Counted from the stretch's first letter, positions 17,723 to 27,126 are shown. The stretch is DNA of 64,000 nt from CAYQLY01 sp964418605 (GCA_964418605.1 CAYQLY010000005.1:1-64000), one strand, 5' to 3'. Numbers and translations: made by a program. The notes: generated from the sequence alone by a model not told the origin.

Positions 17723-19537
17723 CTAACGAGGTGTTCCAGTAAAGCTTACAGTAGCTGTAGCTGAGCCATAGCTATTAGTAGCTTTAACTTTCACAGTATA
17801 AATTACACTATCAGCAGCTTTATCTGTAATAGCCGTGACTTTACCATCTGTACTTATTTTAGTTGTTGACGATAAGTTTGTACTTCTAGAACTAATCGTA
17901 TACGTTATGCTTCCTCCTTGTGAAGGAGCCGTAATTGTAGGGACTTCAGAAATTCCACTTCCTATTTTACTCGGAGGAGTAAAATATAATTCTGCATCAG
18001 CATAGCTAAAATTACTAGGCCTATAATCAAGCACTTGCAGATTAAGCGGAGTTGATGATGACCCATATTTATTAGTAACAGTAACTGTTATGACATAATT
18101 ACCAGCTGTTTTCACATCCGTGATAGTAACCACACCACTAATAGGATCCACAGCTATATTACCATCGGGTGCATTAAAAGCTACCGTATAGGTAACTGCT
18201 TCACCAGATGGATTGGTTAATTGAGCCATGCCTGATTTTATGGATACATCCAATTTATCATATACTTCATACGTGAGTGTATTAGATGCATACGTAATAG
18301 TTGGAACAGCTGATGTTACTTTAACCGTAATAGTTGTACTTACTTCACCAGCCGAATTATAAACAGTGATCTTTACAGGAAAACTACCAACTGAAGACAG
18401 ATCACTAACAGTAATCACACCCGTCGCTTGATCTATTGCAATCTCCGTGTTCATCGTTTCAATTTTAAATTTCACTTCTCCACTTGCACCCACTACAGTT
18501 GGTTTATCTGACGATTTAGCCACACCTTGAAGAGTGGTTAGTTCGCCACTTGGATAATTTATAGCTGTGGGAGCATTAACAATATCAATCACAGATACTT
18601 TATAGGTTGTTGTTACACTACCTTGTGCATTAGCAGCTGTGATAGTTAGAACATAGTCTCCTTTTTCAGATGTATTTTTCACCTTAATCACACCATCAGA
18701 CCCTATTTCAATAGCTGAATTAGCAGGGACTGAAGTCATTGTAAAAGTCATTGGCATTGATCCATCTACTGAAGGCAATACCGATGCTACTTCTTTCCCT
18801 TTTTCAACAATCAAAGAAGCAGGACTGTAAACTAAATTAGCGGGAGCACCTGTTACCAGTTTTTCTTCCACCGTAACTGTAAATGTAGAACTCACTTCCC
18901 CCTCCGCATTTTTAGCAGTTACTTCTACAACAAATACACCTTTAGCAGATGACTTAGAAACGGCAATCACGCCATCTTTGGAAATAGCAATTTCGGAATT
19001 AGCCGGTGTTATTTTTTTAATGGAAAATGCCATTGGACGCACTCCATCTACTGTAGGTTTTACAGAAATTCCCTCTATACCTTCTTTAACTATAAGGCTA
19101 TTAGGCACATAAGCCAAGTTAGAGGCAGGCCCAGACGTATTTTCTGATTTTGAATTTACCTTTACCTTTAATGTAGCTGATGCCTCACCTCCAGCATTAG
19201 AAACTTTCACAGTTACTGTATACTCATTAACAGGAGTTTGATCACCTACAGAGACAATACCTTGATCATCTACAGTAATTGTATTAATAGTAGGAAAACT
19301 AACTAGAGTAAATACAAGACCTGTTGTACCTCCTTCTATAGTTGGCTTATCTGATTTCACCACTGTACCTGCTACTGTTTCCAATAATGTATTGGCATAC
19401 ACCAATTTACTAGGCGCCTGAACAGGCTGAGGATTTTGATTTTTGTTACAACCTGCTAGCAGCACTACTGCAACAAGTTGACATAGAAGAACAAGACTTA
19501 AACTATTCTTCGTCCAAATTTTTGCAATCTCTTTCAT
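17723..19537 (-). CDS. surface lipoprotein with six Ig-like (cadherin/He_PIG-like) modules
   Basis: The signal ends in a lipobox (LVAVVLLAGCNKNQ). Six modules of about 80-95 residues follow, each opening with a Y-x-x-(S/N)xL-type strand (LVYANTLLETVAG, LAYVPNSLIVKEG, LVYSPASLIVEKG, INYPSGELTTLQG, ITYASNTLTYEV, FSYADAELYFTP). Each has a mid GxIxV strand and closes with Y.VTV.V.NA.GE.S.T. This is the cadherin-like/putative-Ig layout found in Bacteroidota adhesins. No T9SS tail is present, so it is lipid-anchored. I chose the Met at 19537 because MKEIAK starts a normal signal; one lies 9 nt upstream. Role as adhesin or glycan-binding stalk is inferred. Confidence 0.8.
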   Translation of the reverse strand: MKEIAKIWTKNSLSLVLLCQLVAVVLLAGCNKNQNPQPVQAPSKLVYANTLLETVAGTVVKSDKPTIEGGTTGLVFTLVSFPTINTITVDDQGIVSVGDQTPVNEYTVTVKVSNAGGEASATLKVKVNSKSENTSGPASNLAYVPNSLIVKEGIEGISVKPTVDGVRPMAFSIKKITPANSEIAISKDGVIAVSKSSAKGVFVVEVTAKNAEGEVSSTFTVTVEEKLVTGAPANLVYSPASLIVEKGKEVASVLPSVDGSMPMTFTMTSVPANSAIEIGSDGVIKVKNTSEKGDYVLTITAANAQGSVTTTYKVSVIDIVNAPTAINYPSGELTTLQGVAKSSDKPTVVGASGEVKFKIETMNTEIAIDQATGVITVSDLSSVGSFPVKITVYNSAGEVSTTITVKVTSAVPTITYASNTLTYEVYDKLDVSIKSGMAQLTNPSGEAVTYTVAFNAPDGNIAVDPISGVVTITDVKTAGNYVITVTVTNKYGSSSTPLNLQVLDYRPSNFSYADAELYFTPPSKIGSGISEVPTITAPSQGGSITYTISSRSTNLSSTTKISTDGKVTAITDKAADSVIYTVKVKATNSYGSATATVSFTGTPR

Positions 19538-19571
19538 AACAATCATGGGTTTAGTTTTTAAATTAACAATA

Positions 19572-19579
19572 CAAATTTA
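19572..19579 (-). promoter_or_regulatory. Bacteroidota -7 promoter element for the Ig-like lipoprotein
   Basis: The minus strand reads TAAATTTG, a perfect TAnnTTTG match, about 35 nt before the chosen start. The surrounding 150 nt are almost pure A/T. Confidence 0.5.
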
Positions 19580-19700
19580 ATTTAAAATAATTTAAAATAC
19601 AATTAAAAATTTAAATATAAATTTATTTAATTGTATTTTTTAAATACTAAAAAAAATAAAAATATCTGATTATCAATAAGTTAAATAATATTAAATACTT

Positions 19701-22487
19701 TTATAAAATAGATAAACGTTGACAAAAAATTACATCACCAGCCTGAAATCGAATATAATAGATACCTGATGCTACTTTTAAAGAACTACCTATTCTTCCA
19801 TTCCATATAAATTGATAAGATCCTTTTTTTTGATACTCCTCTAACAATACACTAAGTTCTCTTCCAAAACTATCATAGATAGCCAATGATACAGATGCAC
19901 CCCTATACAACTGATACTTGATAGTCAGCTCATCCTTAAAAGGTACAGGATACATCTCAAAAGATAGATCATCTGTTCTATTCGTTAATGGCATAGCATT
20001 AAGATAATGCGTACTGTACACACCATTACCATGTGTAGCAACAACAACTGCTCCATCTGTTTGTCTAGTTGCCATCATATCAACGACAACATTGCCAATA
20101 GATTCAGAGCCTTCTCGCATCCAAATAGTTTGCATCTGAGAAAGCTGATGGGTTGAATACAATCCAGTACTTGTACCTAAAAAATAAACAGGCCCTGAAT
20201 ACAAATAAAGTATAGAAGCCCAATGAACAGAAGGGCCACTGCCTTTACCATCTGGCTGTTCTTCTAAATTACCGGCAATAGCAGACCATGATAAGCCTCC
20301 ATCATCTGAATAAAAAACACTAATCACTTCATAGTTTGAAAATGTAACCACTACATTATCCGAATCAAATGGATCTACTGCTATACATGATATATACCCG
20401 TCTTTAGGAAAAAGCGTACTGGTTATCTCTTTAGCAGCAATAGTAGTCGTACGCGCATCATTAAGCTTATATAACTTTCCATTTACTGTGCCATAATATA
20501 AAACGGACGTAGGCCGAGATGATACTCCAAGTGCTGAAACAGGTGTGGTCGTTGTACCAGAAAGTTTGATCCAGCCTGTTGAAGCAGGATTATTAGAACC
20601 TGAAGGAATATCCGTCACACGACTACTTCGCCAAACGGATGTTCCACCAGCCAAATACATTATTCGATTATCACCAGGATCTAAAACAAAAGGATTAATA
20701 AACAAATATCCAGACCCACCTTGAGGATCAATGCGAGCAAAGCCGGTCTGCTTACCTGTTTCATCAAAATCAAATCGGTAGATCATGGCATTGTTAGTTG
20801 ATGCATAATAATGCAATCCATCAGCTGAAATAGCCGCATAAGATCCATCTCCAGATAATGCCCTCACCCATGGCGTAGTTGCATTTTTAGTGTCTGTAGC
20901 CATCGTACCATTATCCTGCAAGCCTCCAAGCATCTCATCATTAGATTGAAAAGGATTAATAGCTATGGTATAAAATTGAGAGGTGATATATCCATTATTT
21001 AAACTTACCCATTTAACAGGGTCAGCTAAATTATCTTCGGTAAAACTAATACCACCATCATGGCCTGAAAGCATTTTTCCTGATTGATTATAAAAGACCA
21101 ATGCATGCTGATCGGGATGATGGCTAGGATACAAAGAAATATTATTGATTGGGCTATAGCCACCTATCCATACTGTGTTAACTTTAGAAGAAAACCCATC
21201 CGTGGACCGGTATAAGTTAGTACCACCAACATAAACAACCTGAGGATCATCCGGTTTTACTTTGATCAACATGTTGTACGAATTTTGAGAATTAAAATCA
21301 CCAACCTCTCCACCAAACGCAGGTAAATTAGCAGATAAATTTTTCCATCCTAATCCATGTTGATAGCTAGCCAAACAAAACTGCTGTGTGAGACCTTGTG
21401 CAATTTCTGTTAAAAAATAAACAACATCATTACTAATAGAAATCCCTATAACTGTTCGAAAATGCAAAGAAGGCAGGAATGAAGGTGTTATTTTAGTCCA
21501 ACTAATTCCATCTGTAGAACGAAAAATACCAGCCTGTTCACTCGGTGGATTACTAGGATTAACTAAACCAGTAATATCTGCTAATGCTGCATATACTACA
21601 CCTGAGGGTGTAATAGCTACATCTGTATACCGATTGATATTAGTGCCTTCGCCTAACACCCGTTGCCAACTTATACCACCATCCACCGAACGGTAAATAC
21701 CACCCAGTGTAGCAGCATAGACCTCATCTTGTATTTTATTAGTAGAGTCAACAACTATATTCCAAACATAATCGAATGGATTATCAAATACATGCGGCGT
21801 ATTGGTTACTGTAGAAGATAATCGCTGCCAACTTTTCCCTTGATCAATAGATTTGAAAATACCATCCCCACGATATAAAGCCCCTCCACCTCCGGCAGAA
21901 GAATTCCCTGAAAGCTCACCTGTACCATAGTACCAAATGTGTGTCTTACCGGATCGCGTATCTTGAGCTATACAAGTTACGCTATGTAGTTGATCAGGAA
22001 TAGTTGTTTTACTCCACGACTTTCCACCATTTATCGAACGCCACATACCCCCCGAAGCACCTCCTGCTAATAGTGTGTTTTCGAGAGGATCACTGATATC
22101 AATGGCTAATGCCCTAGTTCGACCCCCAATATTAAAAGGGCCCCTCAATGACCACTCCTGAGCTGTATTTTTATTAAGTCTTAAAGGAATAATTGATTTA
22201 TCATTATAGGACGGAATACGGGAAGAAAATAATAATTCCTTTGTATGTATATCCCCTGGAATTTGTTTCGTTTCCGGATTAATATGCCTGAGCCACTCAT
22301 ACTCTTGCCTGGCACCAGGGTTTTCTTCTTCGTCCAACGCATATTCAGAATATGAAACCTGATTATAAACACGATCACTCCATAAACGTTTCTTATCTTC
22401 ATGAATCATTAAGGACTGTAAAAAATAAATACTAAAAACAACACCAGCTATCCAACTGAGGTTAAAGAAAAAAGCACGACTATGCAT
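19701..22487 (-). CDS. T9SS-secreted BNR/sortilin-like beta-propeller exoprotein
   Basis: A 928-residue protein with an N-terminal hydrophobic signal segment, then many BNR/Asp-box repeats (GGMWRSINGGKSWSK, GIFKSIDQGKSWQRL, GIYRSVDGGISWQRV, GIFRSTDGISWTKI), as in sialidases, sortilin/VPS10 and xyloglucanases. The last 85 residues form a type A T9SS sorting domain (FEMYPVPFKDELTIKYQL ... IYDSFGRELS ... GIYYIRFQAGD). It is therefore exported by type IX secretion and exposed or released. No catalytic acid pair is obvious, so it may be a binding propeller. It is a single gene, divergent from the PPIase operon. Confidence 0.85.
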   Translation of the reverse strand: MHSRAFFFNLSWIAGVVFSIYFLQSLMIHEDKKRLWSDRVYNQVSYSEYALDEEENPGARQEYEWLRHINPETKQIPGDIHTKELLFSSRIPSYNDKSIIPLRLNKNTAQEWSLRGPFNIGGRTRALAIDISDPLENTLLAGGASGGMWRSINGGKSWSKTTIPDQLHSVTCIAQDTRSGKTHIWYYGTGELSGNSSAGGGGALYRGDGIFKSIDQGKSWQRLSSTVTNTPHVFDNPFDYVWNIVVDSTNKIQDEVYAATLGGIYRSVDGGISWQRVLGEGTNINRYTDVAITPSGVVYAALADITGLVNPSNPPSEQAGIFRSTDGISWTKITPSFLPSLHFRTVIGISISNDVVYFLTEIAQGLTQQFCLASYQHGLGWKNLSANLPAFGGEVGDFNSQNSYNMLIKVKPDDPQVVYVGGTNLYRSTDGFSSKVNTVWIGGYSPINNISLYPSHHPDQHALVFYNQSGKMLSGHDGGISFTEDNLADPVKWVSLNNGYITSQFYTIAINPFQSNDEMLGGLQDNGTMATDTKNATTPWVRALSGDGSYAAISADGLHYYASTNNAMIYRFDFDETGKQTGFARIDPQGGSGYLFINPFVLDPGDNRIMYLAGGTSVWRSSRVTDIPSGSNNPASTGWIKLSGTTTTPVSALGVSSRPTSVLYYGTVNGKLYKLNDARTTTIAAKEITSTLFPKDGYISCIAVDPFDSDNVVVTFSNYEVISVFYSDDGGLSWSAIAGNLEEQPDGKGSGPSVHWASILYLYSGPVYFLGTSTGLYSTHQLSQMQTIWMREGSESIGNVVVDMMATRQTDGAVVVATHGNGVYSTHYLNAMPLTNRTDDLSFEMYPVPFKDELTIKYQLYRGASVSLAIYDSFGRELSVLLEEYQKKGSYQFIWNGRIGSSLKVASGIYYIRFQAGDVIFCQRLSIL

Positions 22488-22548
22488 ATGAAAATAAGAT
22501 GGTTTTAAGAAAAAATTAATCTACTTTTTATATATAATCAAAAATATC

Positions 22549-22556
22549 TAAAATTG
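22549..22556 (+). promoter_or_regulatory. near-consensus -7 element (TAAAATTG) for the PPIase operon
   Basis: One mismatch to TAnnTTTG, 17 nt before the start at 22574. It is the best candidate promoter for the three genes 22574-26720. Confidence 0.4.
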
Positions 22557-22573
22557 TACTTATTCTACAGCTT

Positions 22574-24499
22574 ATGAAAACAATCCGTTTAAGCCTCTAT
22601 TTTATTTTTATTTCAAATACCTTACTCCATAGCCAATCGATTATTGCTACGTTTGGCAATCATCCAATTCCAACCAGTGAATTTGAGTATGTATACAAAA
22701 AAAATAACTCAGGCAAAACAACGTATACGGAAGAAGCTATTCGAAATTACCTAGACTTATTCATCAGCTTTAAAATAAAAGTAGAAGAAGCAAAAAAATT
22801 AAAACTGGACACGGCAGCAAGTATTCGCCAAGAATATGAAGATTTTAGAAAACAACTGGCTAAGTCTTATTTGGTAGACAAAAATCTAGTTGACAAGATG
22901 ATCGAAGAAGCATATGAGCGGATGAAAACAGAACTTGATGCCTCTCATATCCTCATCACTCTGCCAAAAGAAGCCGAACCAAAAGACACGTTGGAAGCTT
23001 ACCAAAAAATAGAAAAAATACGAAAACAAATTTTAGATGGTGAGTCTTTTGAAAAAATGGCAGGCCTATACTCTCAAGACCCTTCTGCTACATACAACAA
23101 GGGGCACTTGGGTTATTTTACAGCATTACAGATGGTTTATCCTTTCGAAAATGCAGCTTACGCTACTGCAGATGGAGGCATCTCAAAACCTGTTCGAACT
23201 AAATTTGGATACCATATCATCAAAATTAACAGCCACCGACCATCTCAGGGGAAAGTGTTAGTAGCCCACATCATGCTCAAGAGCTCTTCCTCAACAGAAG
23301 ACTCTTTAAAAATCAAAAACAAAATAGATGCCATTTACAGTCAACTTCTAAAAGGTGCTCAATGGGATGACTTATGTGCTCAAGAATCTGAAGACACACA
23401 TACCAAAACTAATGGGGGAAAATTGGAATGGTTTGGCGTAGCTGAGATTATACCAAGCTTTGAAGAAACTGCTTTTGCATTACAACATATTGGAGATATA
23501 TCAAAACCCATTCAAACGCCTTACGGCTGGCACATCATCAAATTACTCGATCGCAAACCCCTCGAATCTTTTGAAAAAATGAAGCCTATCATCAAAACAA
23601 AGGTAAGCAAAGATTCTAGATTTGATATACATCAAAATGAGTACATTGCTAAACTAAAAAAAACATATGAATTTAAAGAAAAATCAAAATCAGTATCATG
23701 GATTTTAAATAAAGCAGACAGTGCTCTTCTACAAGGCAATTGGAAAATTAATAACAATGAGCCTATGCTAGAAAAAGAGCTTTTCAAACTGTTAAAAGAA
23801 AAAATCACAGTAAAAGAGTTTGCTGATTTTGTTACAAAAAATCAAACTCCAAAAGAGGATATATCTCCAAAAACAGCGATGAATTCTTTATATACTGATT
23901 TTGTGAAGAAAAAAATATTAGCTACTGAAGAAAAACAACTTGAAAAAACCAATCAAGAATTTAGTAATTTACTAAAAGAATACCAAGAAGGTATTCTTTA
24001 TTTTCAACTCATGTACGACAAAATCTGGTCAAAAACAATGAATGATACTGCAGCTATGCATCAATTCTATGAAACCAATAAAAACTTATATCAAAGCAAA
24101 GAATCAGCAGAAGCAGTTATCTATAATTTAGCCGATAGTTCTTTAATAAAACGTGTACAACAATCTAAAAAAACAGGTAGCGAATTAGAAAAAGAATTGA
24201 ATCAAAAAAAACCAACTAACGCCTCCATTACACAAGGCATATTCGAAAAAGGTGAAAACAAATTCTTAAATCTTGTGGAATGGAAGCCAGGCAAATACAC
24301 AACAGTTTATGATGGAAGATATATATACATACATATTAAAAATATACTAGCCCCACATCCTAAAAATTTCTATGATGTCAAAGCGCAAGTTGCATCAGAT
24401 CTACAAAAATCAGAAGAAGAAAAATTTTCTAGAGAACTTCGCAAACAATACACAATTCAGATCAACGAGAAAGAAATTAAACGTTTAGTATCCAATTGA
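22574..24499 (+). CDS. periplasmic peptidylprolyl isomerase with two parvulin domains
   Basis: A signal peptide (MKTIRLSLYFIFISNTLLHS) is followed by two PpiC/parvulin domains at about residues 120-215 (DASHILITLP ... GYFTALQMVYPFENAAY ... FGYHIIKI) and 225-330 (VAHIMLKSSS ... LEWFGVAEIIPSFEETAF ... YGWHIIKLLD). A Lys-rich helical C-terminal part of about 310 residues follows. Such proteins assist folding of outer-membrane and secreted proteins. It is the first gene of a three-gene operon with another PPIase-like protein and SurA, and its stop overlaps the next gene's TTG start. Confidence 0.88.
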   Translation: MKTIRLSLYFIFISNTLLHSQSIIATFGNHPIPTSEFEYVYKKNNSGKTTYTEEAIRNYLDLFISFKIKVEEAKKLKLDTAASIRQEYEDFRKQLAKSYLVDKNLVDKMIEEAYERMKTELDASHILITLPKEAEPKDTLEAYQKIEKIRKQILDGESFEKMAGLYSQDPSATYNKGHLGYFTALQMVYPFENAAYATADGGISKPVRTKFGYHIIKINSHRPSQGKVLVAHIMLKSSSSTEDSLKIKNKIDAIYSQLLKGAQWDDLCAQESEDTHTKTNGGKLEWFGVAEIIPSFEETAFALQHIGDISKPIQTPYGWHIIKLLDRKPLESFEKMKPIIKTKVSKDSRFDIHQNEYIAKLKKTYEFKEKSKSVSWILNKADSALLQGNWKINNNEPMLEKELFKLLKEKITVKEFADFVTKNQTPKEDISPKTAMNSLYTDFVKKKILATEEKQLEKTNQEFSNLLKEYQEGILYFQLMYDKIWSKTMNDTAAMHQFYETNKNLYQSKESAEAVIYNLADSSLIKRVQQSKKTGSELEKELNQKKPTNASITQGIFEKGENKFLNLVEWKPGKYTTVYDGRYIYIHIKNILAPHPKNFYDVKAQVASDLQKSEEEKFSRELRKQYTIQINEKEIKRLVSN

Positions 24500-25380
24500 A
24501 AAAAATAATAATTTGCATTTTTATCATCACTAGCTCGTTTATTATCGAGGGCTGCAATCGATCATCTAAACAAGTCGGGCATGAGAATACTTCAACTATC
24601 AGTCGGCCTGTTGCTCGTGTATACAATCATTACCTCTATGCAGCGGACATACCCGATCTATTTTCCAAAAACAAAAATCAAAAAGATAGCATTGCTAGAG
24701 CTAAAACATACATAACTAATTGGATCAAACAACAGCTTTTACAAATAAATGCGGAAGAGCGAACAGATTACAACCAAGATGACTTAGAAAAAAAAATAGA
24801 AGAGTACCGTTACTCCCTTCTTATTTATGAGTTTCAAAAAAAATACATCAACGAGCATCTTGATACAGTTATACATGAAGCAGATATAACGGCTTATTAT
24901 AAAGATCATGCAAAAGATTTTTCATTAAAGCGTCCTATTGTCAAAGCTACACTTATTCAGCTACCGAGGGATCTCTCTAACCAACTCAAAAAAATTCGAC
25001 CATGGATTAAATCCACCAGTAAAAAAGACAAAGAAGCGCTAAGGACATTTTGTTTCCGTTTTGCAGAACACTACATCTTAGAAGAAGATATATGGGCTGA
25101 TTTTGATGAACTCATTTTTAACACACCTTTTGAACATATTACAAACAAGCTGTCCTTTTTAAAAAACACATCCTACGCAGAAGAGAACGAACAGAAGCAC
25201 ATCTATATTTTATATATTCGTGAGTATAAAATAACAGACCAACATCCTCCACTAGAGTTTGTAAGACAACAAATCACACAATTGCTTTTATATAAAAAGA
25301 AGGTGAAACTCATTACTCAACTTGAAAAAGAATTAATGGATAAAGCAACAAAAGAAAAAACAATCGAATTATACCCATAG
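24496..25380 (+). CDS. lipoprotein homologous to SurA-type chaperones but lacking the parvulin domain
   Basis: A lipoprotein signal (IITSSFIIEGCNRSS) precedes about 270 residues. The N-terminal part (VYNHYLYAADIPDLFSK, then KTYITNWIKQQLLQINAEE) and the EADITAYYKDHAKDFSL element resemble the SurA/PpiD helical chaperone core. Where a parvulin domain would follow there is only a reduced, unmatched segment, so isomerase activity is unlikely. The start codon is TTG and overlaps the upstream TGA stop (TTGA). No other in-frame start before the signal peptide fits, so the start is well supported. It is probably a chaperone partner of its two neighbours. Confidence 0.75.
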   Translation: MKKIIICIFIITSSFIIEGCNRSSKQVGHENTSTISRPVARVYNHYLYAADIPDLFSKNKNQKDSIARAKTYITNWIKQQLLQINAEERTDYNQDDLEKKIEEYRYSLLIYEFQKKYINEHLDTVIHEADITAYYKDHAKDFSLKRPIVKATLIQLPRDLSNQLKKIRPWIKSTSKKDKEALRTFCFRFAEHYILEEDIWADFDELIFNTPFEHITNKLSFLKNTSYAEENEQKHIYILYIREYKITDQHPPLEFVRQQITQLLLYKKKVKLITQLEKELMDKATKEKTIELYP

Positions 25381-25382
25381 CC

Positions 25383-26720
25383 ATGAAAAAACAACTGAAG
25401 TACTATATTTTTTTTATTATCCTATCTATATCACCATTGCTCGGCACAGCACAATCCAATGCCCTCGTTGATAAAATTATTGCAAAAATAGACAATCACA
25501 TTATTCTTCAATCTGACTTGGAAACACAATACCTGCAATATATTGCTCAAGGCGGTCAAACAGACAACGACACGAAATGCAAACTACTAGAATCTCTTGT
25601 TGTCAATAAAATGCTATTAGCTAAAGCGGAGATTGATTCTATTAAAATCGAAGATAAACTTGTAGATGATCAACTTAACCGACGAATGGATTATTTTATT
25701 GCCCAGTATGGTTCTAAAGAAAAATTAGAGAAATTTCACAATAAAACCATCGCACAACTTAAAAATACATTTCGACCTTTCATCCGTGAAGAGCTTATCA
25801 TCCAGAAAATGCAAACTAAAATCACAGAAAACTTAGCCGTAAGTCCTTCTGAGGTTAGAAAATATTTTAATCAACTCAAAGATAGTCTCCCTTATTTTGA
25901 TGCAGAAGTAGAAGTAGCCCAACTTGTTAAACTTCCAACTGTATCAAAAAATCAAAAAAGAGCAACTATTGAAAAACTGCAAAAAATAAAAGAACGCATA
26001 CAGGCAGGAGAAGATTTTAATACATTAGCTAAAGCTTATTCTGAAGATCAGGCAACTGCTCCATATGGAGGTGAACTGGGATTTTTCAAACGTGGCGATC
26101 TCGTGCCAGCCTATGAAGCAGAAGCTTTCCGATTAAAACCTGGGGAGTTATCCACTATTGTCGAATCTGAATTTGGACTACATTTAATCCAACTCATCGA
26201 ACGACGAGGCGATGAATTCAATTCCCGACATATTCTCCTACGTCCAACATCTTCTGAAGTAGATATTGAAGAAAGCAAACAATATTTAGATAGCCTACGA
26301 AATGTTATACTAAATGGCAAACTATCTTTCGAAAAGGCAGCTAAAGAGTATTCCTATGATAAACCCACAGCTATGAATGGAGGGTTCTTTACGGATGGGT
26401 CCAATAATACAAGTATACCAACTTCTCAAATGGACTTTGTCGTCTACTCTACAATAGACACTATGAAAGTAGGAACCATATCTCATCCCATCCCTTACCG
26501 TACAGAAGATAATAAAGAAGCTATTCGCATTCTCTATTACAAATCTAAAACGGCGCCACACGAAGCCAATCTTAAACAAGACTATCAAAAATTTTACAAC
26601 CTAGCTCTGGCACAAAAAAGAGCTAAGCGGATTAATGAATGGTTCAAGAAAAATAAAACAGAGTTATTTATAGATATAGATCCAACTTATTCAGGCTGTG
26701 GTATGCTTCAGACGGAATAA
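25383..26720 (+). CDS. surA: SurA-like periplasmic chaperone/peptidylprolyl isomerase
   Basis: A signal peptide (ends GTAQS) is followed by the SurA N-terminal domain: ALVDKIIAKIDNHIILQSDL, LLESLVVNKMLLAKAE. Two parvulin domains follow at about residues 175-275 (EVAQLVKLP ... LGFFKRGDLVPAYEAEAF ... FGLHLIQLIERRG) and 278-385 (SRHILLRPTS ... NGGFFTDGSNNTS). SurA escorts outer-membrane barrel proteins to the BAM complex. It begins 2 nt after the preceding stop and closes the operon. The gene symbol is by homology; Bacteroidota have several SurA-like paralogues. Confidence 0.88.
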   Translation: MKKQLKYYIFFIILSISPLLGTAQSNALVDKIIAKIDNHIILQSDLETQYLQYIAQGGQTDNDTKCKLLESLVVNKMLLAKAEIDSIKIEDKLVDDQLNRRMDYFIAQYGSKEKLEKFHNKTIAQLKNTFRPFIREELIIQKMQTKITENLAVSPSEVRKYFNQLKDSLPYFDAEVEVAQLVKLPTVSKNQKRATIEKLQKIKERIQAGEDFNTLAKAYSEDQATAPYGGELGFFKRGDLVPAYEAEAFRLKPGELSTIVESEFGLHLIQLIERRGDEFNSRHILLRPTSSEVDIEESKQYLDSLRNVILNGKLSFEKAAKEYSYDKPTAMNGGFFTDGSNNTSIPTSQMDFVVYSTIDTMKVGTISHPIPYRTEDNKEAIRILYYKSKTAPHEANLKQDYQKFYNLALAQKRAKRINEWFKKNKTELFIDIDPTYSGCGMLQTE

Positions 26721-26799
26721 CGAAGACAATTATTTCTATTTTTCCGATAAGGAAAATAAGTATTTCTGTGTAAAATTATTAACTTAAACACAAATTAGT

Positions 26800-26934
26800 A
26801 TGAAAAAGCCATCATCAAAACTAACACTCAACAAGCAGTCTTTACTAGCACTCACGTTAGGTGGAAAACCCAAGACCAAGACCAATGAAACACCAGAATG
26901 CAGCTGTTCAGTAAAATGCTGTGGAATTCATTAA
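26800..26934 (+). CDS. small RiPP-type peptide precursor with Gly-Gly leader and Cys-rich core (44 aa)
   Basis: A short gene missed by length cut-offs. It encodes a Lys-rich leader KLTLNKQSLLALTLGG followed by a 22-residue core that ends CSCSVKCCGIH, with four Cys plus several Ser/Thr. The LxLNK(x)(S/T)(I/L)xxL leader resembles the Bacteroidota class I lanthipeptide-type leader, and GG is a classic C39-peptidase processing site. An A-rich leader, a near -7 element at 26761 (TATTTCTG) and a strong terminator 5 nt downstream frame it as its own transcript. The gene at 41827 shares the leader pattern. No LanB/LanC, radical-SAM enzyme or exporter is adjacent. The mature product is not known. Confidence 0.7.
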   Translation: MKKPSSKLTLNKQSLLALTLGGKPKTKTNETPECSCSVKCCGIH

Positions 26935-26938
26935 AAAC

Positions 26939-26965
26939 AAAAGCCCTCTAATAGAGGGCTTTTTT
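26939..26965 (+). terminator. rho-independent terminator after the small peptide gene
   Basis: A perfect AAGCCCTCT/AGAGGGCTT stem with a 3-nt loop and a six-T tail, 5 nt beyond the stop codon of the 44-residue peptide. Its presence so close supports the small gene being real. Confidence 0.85.
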
Positions 26966-26971
26966 ATGACG

Positions 26972-27045
26972 CGGTATGGACGGGACTCGAACCCGCGACC
27001 TCCTGCGTGACAGGCAGGCATTCTAACCAGCTGAACTACCACACC
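26972..27045 (-). tRNA. tRNA-Asp (GTC)
   Basis: On the minus strand a full cloverleaf is readable: acceptor GGTGTGG/CCATACC, D arm TAGTTCAGCTGGTTAGAA, anticodon stem-loop CCTGCCTGTCACGCAGG with anticodon GTC, and T arm GCGGGTTCGAGTCCCGT. The sequence is close to other bacterial tRNA-Asp genes. The discriminator base is G and CCA is not encoded. A very good promoter lies just upstream. Confidence 0.95.
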
Positions 27046-27058
27046 GTCATAGTGGTTG

Positions 27059-27089
27059 CAAATTTACGCCTATTCCTGCTGATTTGCAA
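27059..27089 (-). promoter_or_regulatory. full Bacteroidota promoter for tRNA-Asp
   Basis: On the minus strand TTG (27089-27087) is followed by a 20-nt spacer and TAAATTTG (27066-27059), matching the -33 TTG / -7 TAnnTTTG consensus, 14 nt before the tRNA 5' end. Both elements sit inside a 9-bp inverted repeat (GTTGCAAAT ... ATTTGCAAC). This is the best promoter match in the window. Confidence 0.75.
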
Positions 27090-27126
27090 CAAGGTATTAA
27101 AAAATATATTAGACAGACAGCCATAA

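Noticed and set aside
26721..27126. Lanthipeptide or other RiPP biosynthetic cluster around the 44-residue precursor
   Set aside because: The neighbours are surA, tRNA-Asp, hutG and parA. No modification enzyme or exporter is encoded, so only the precursor itself is reported.
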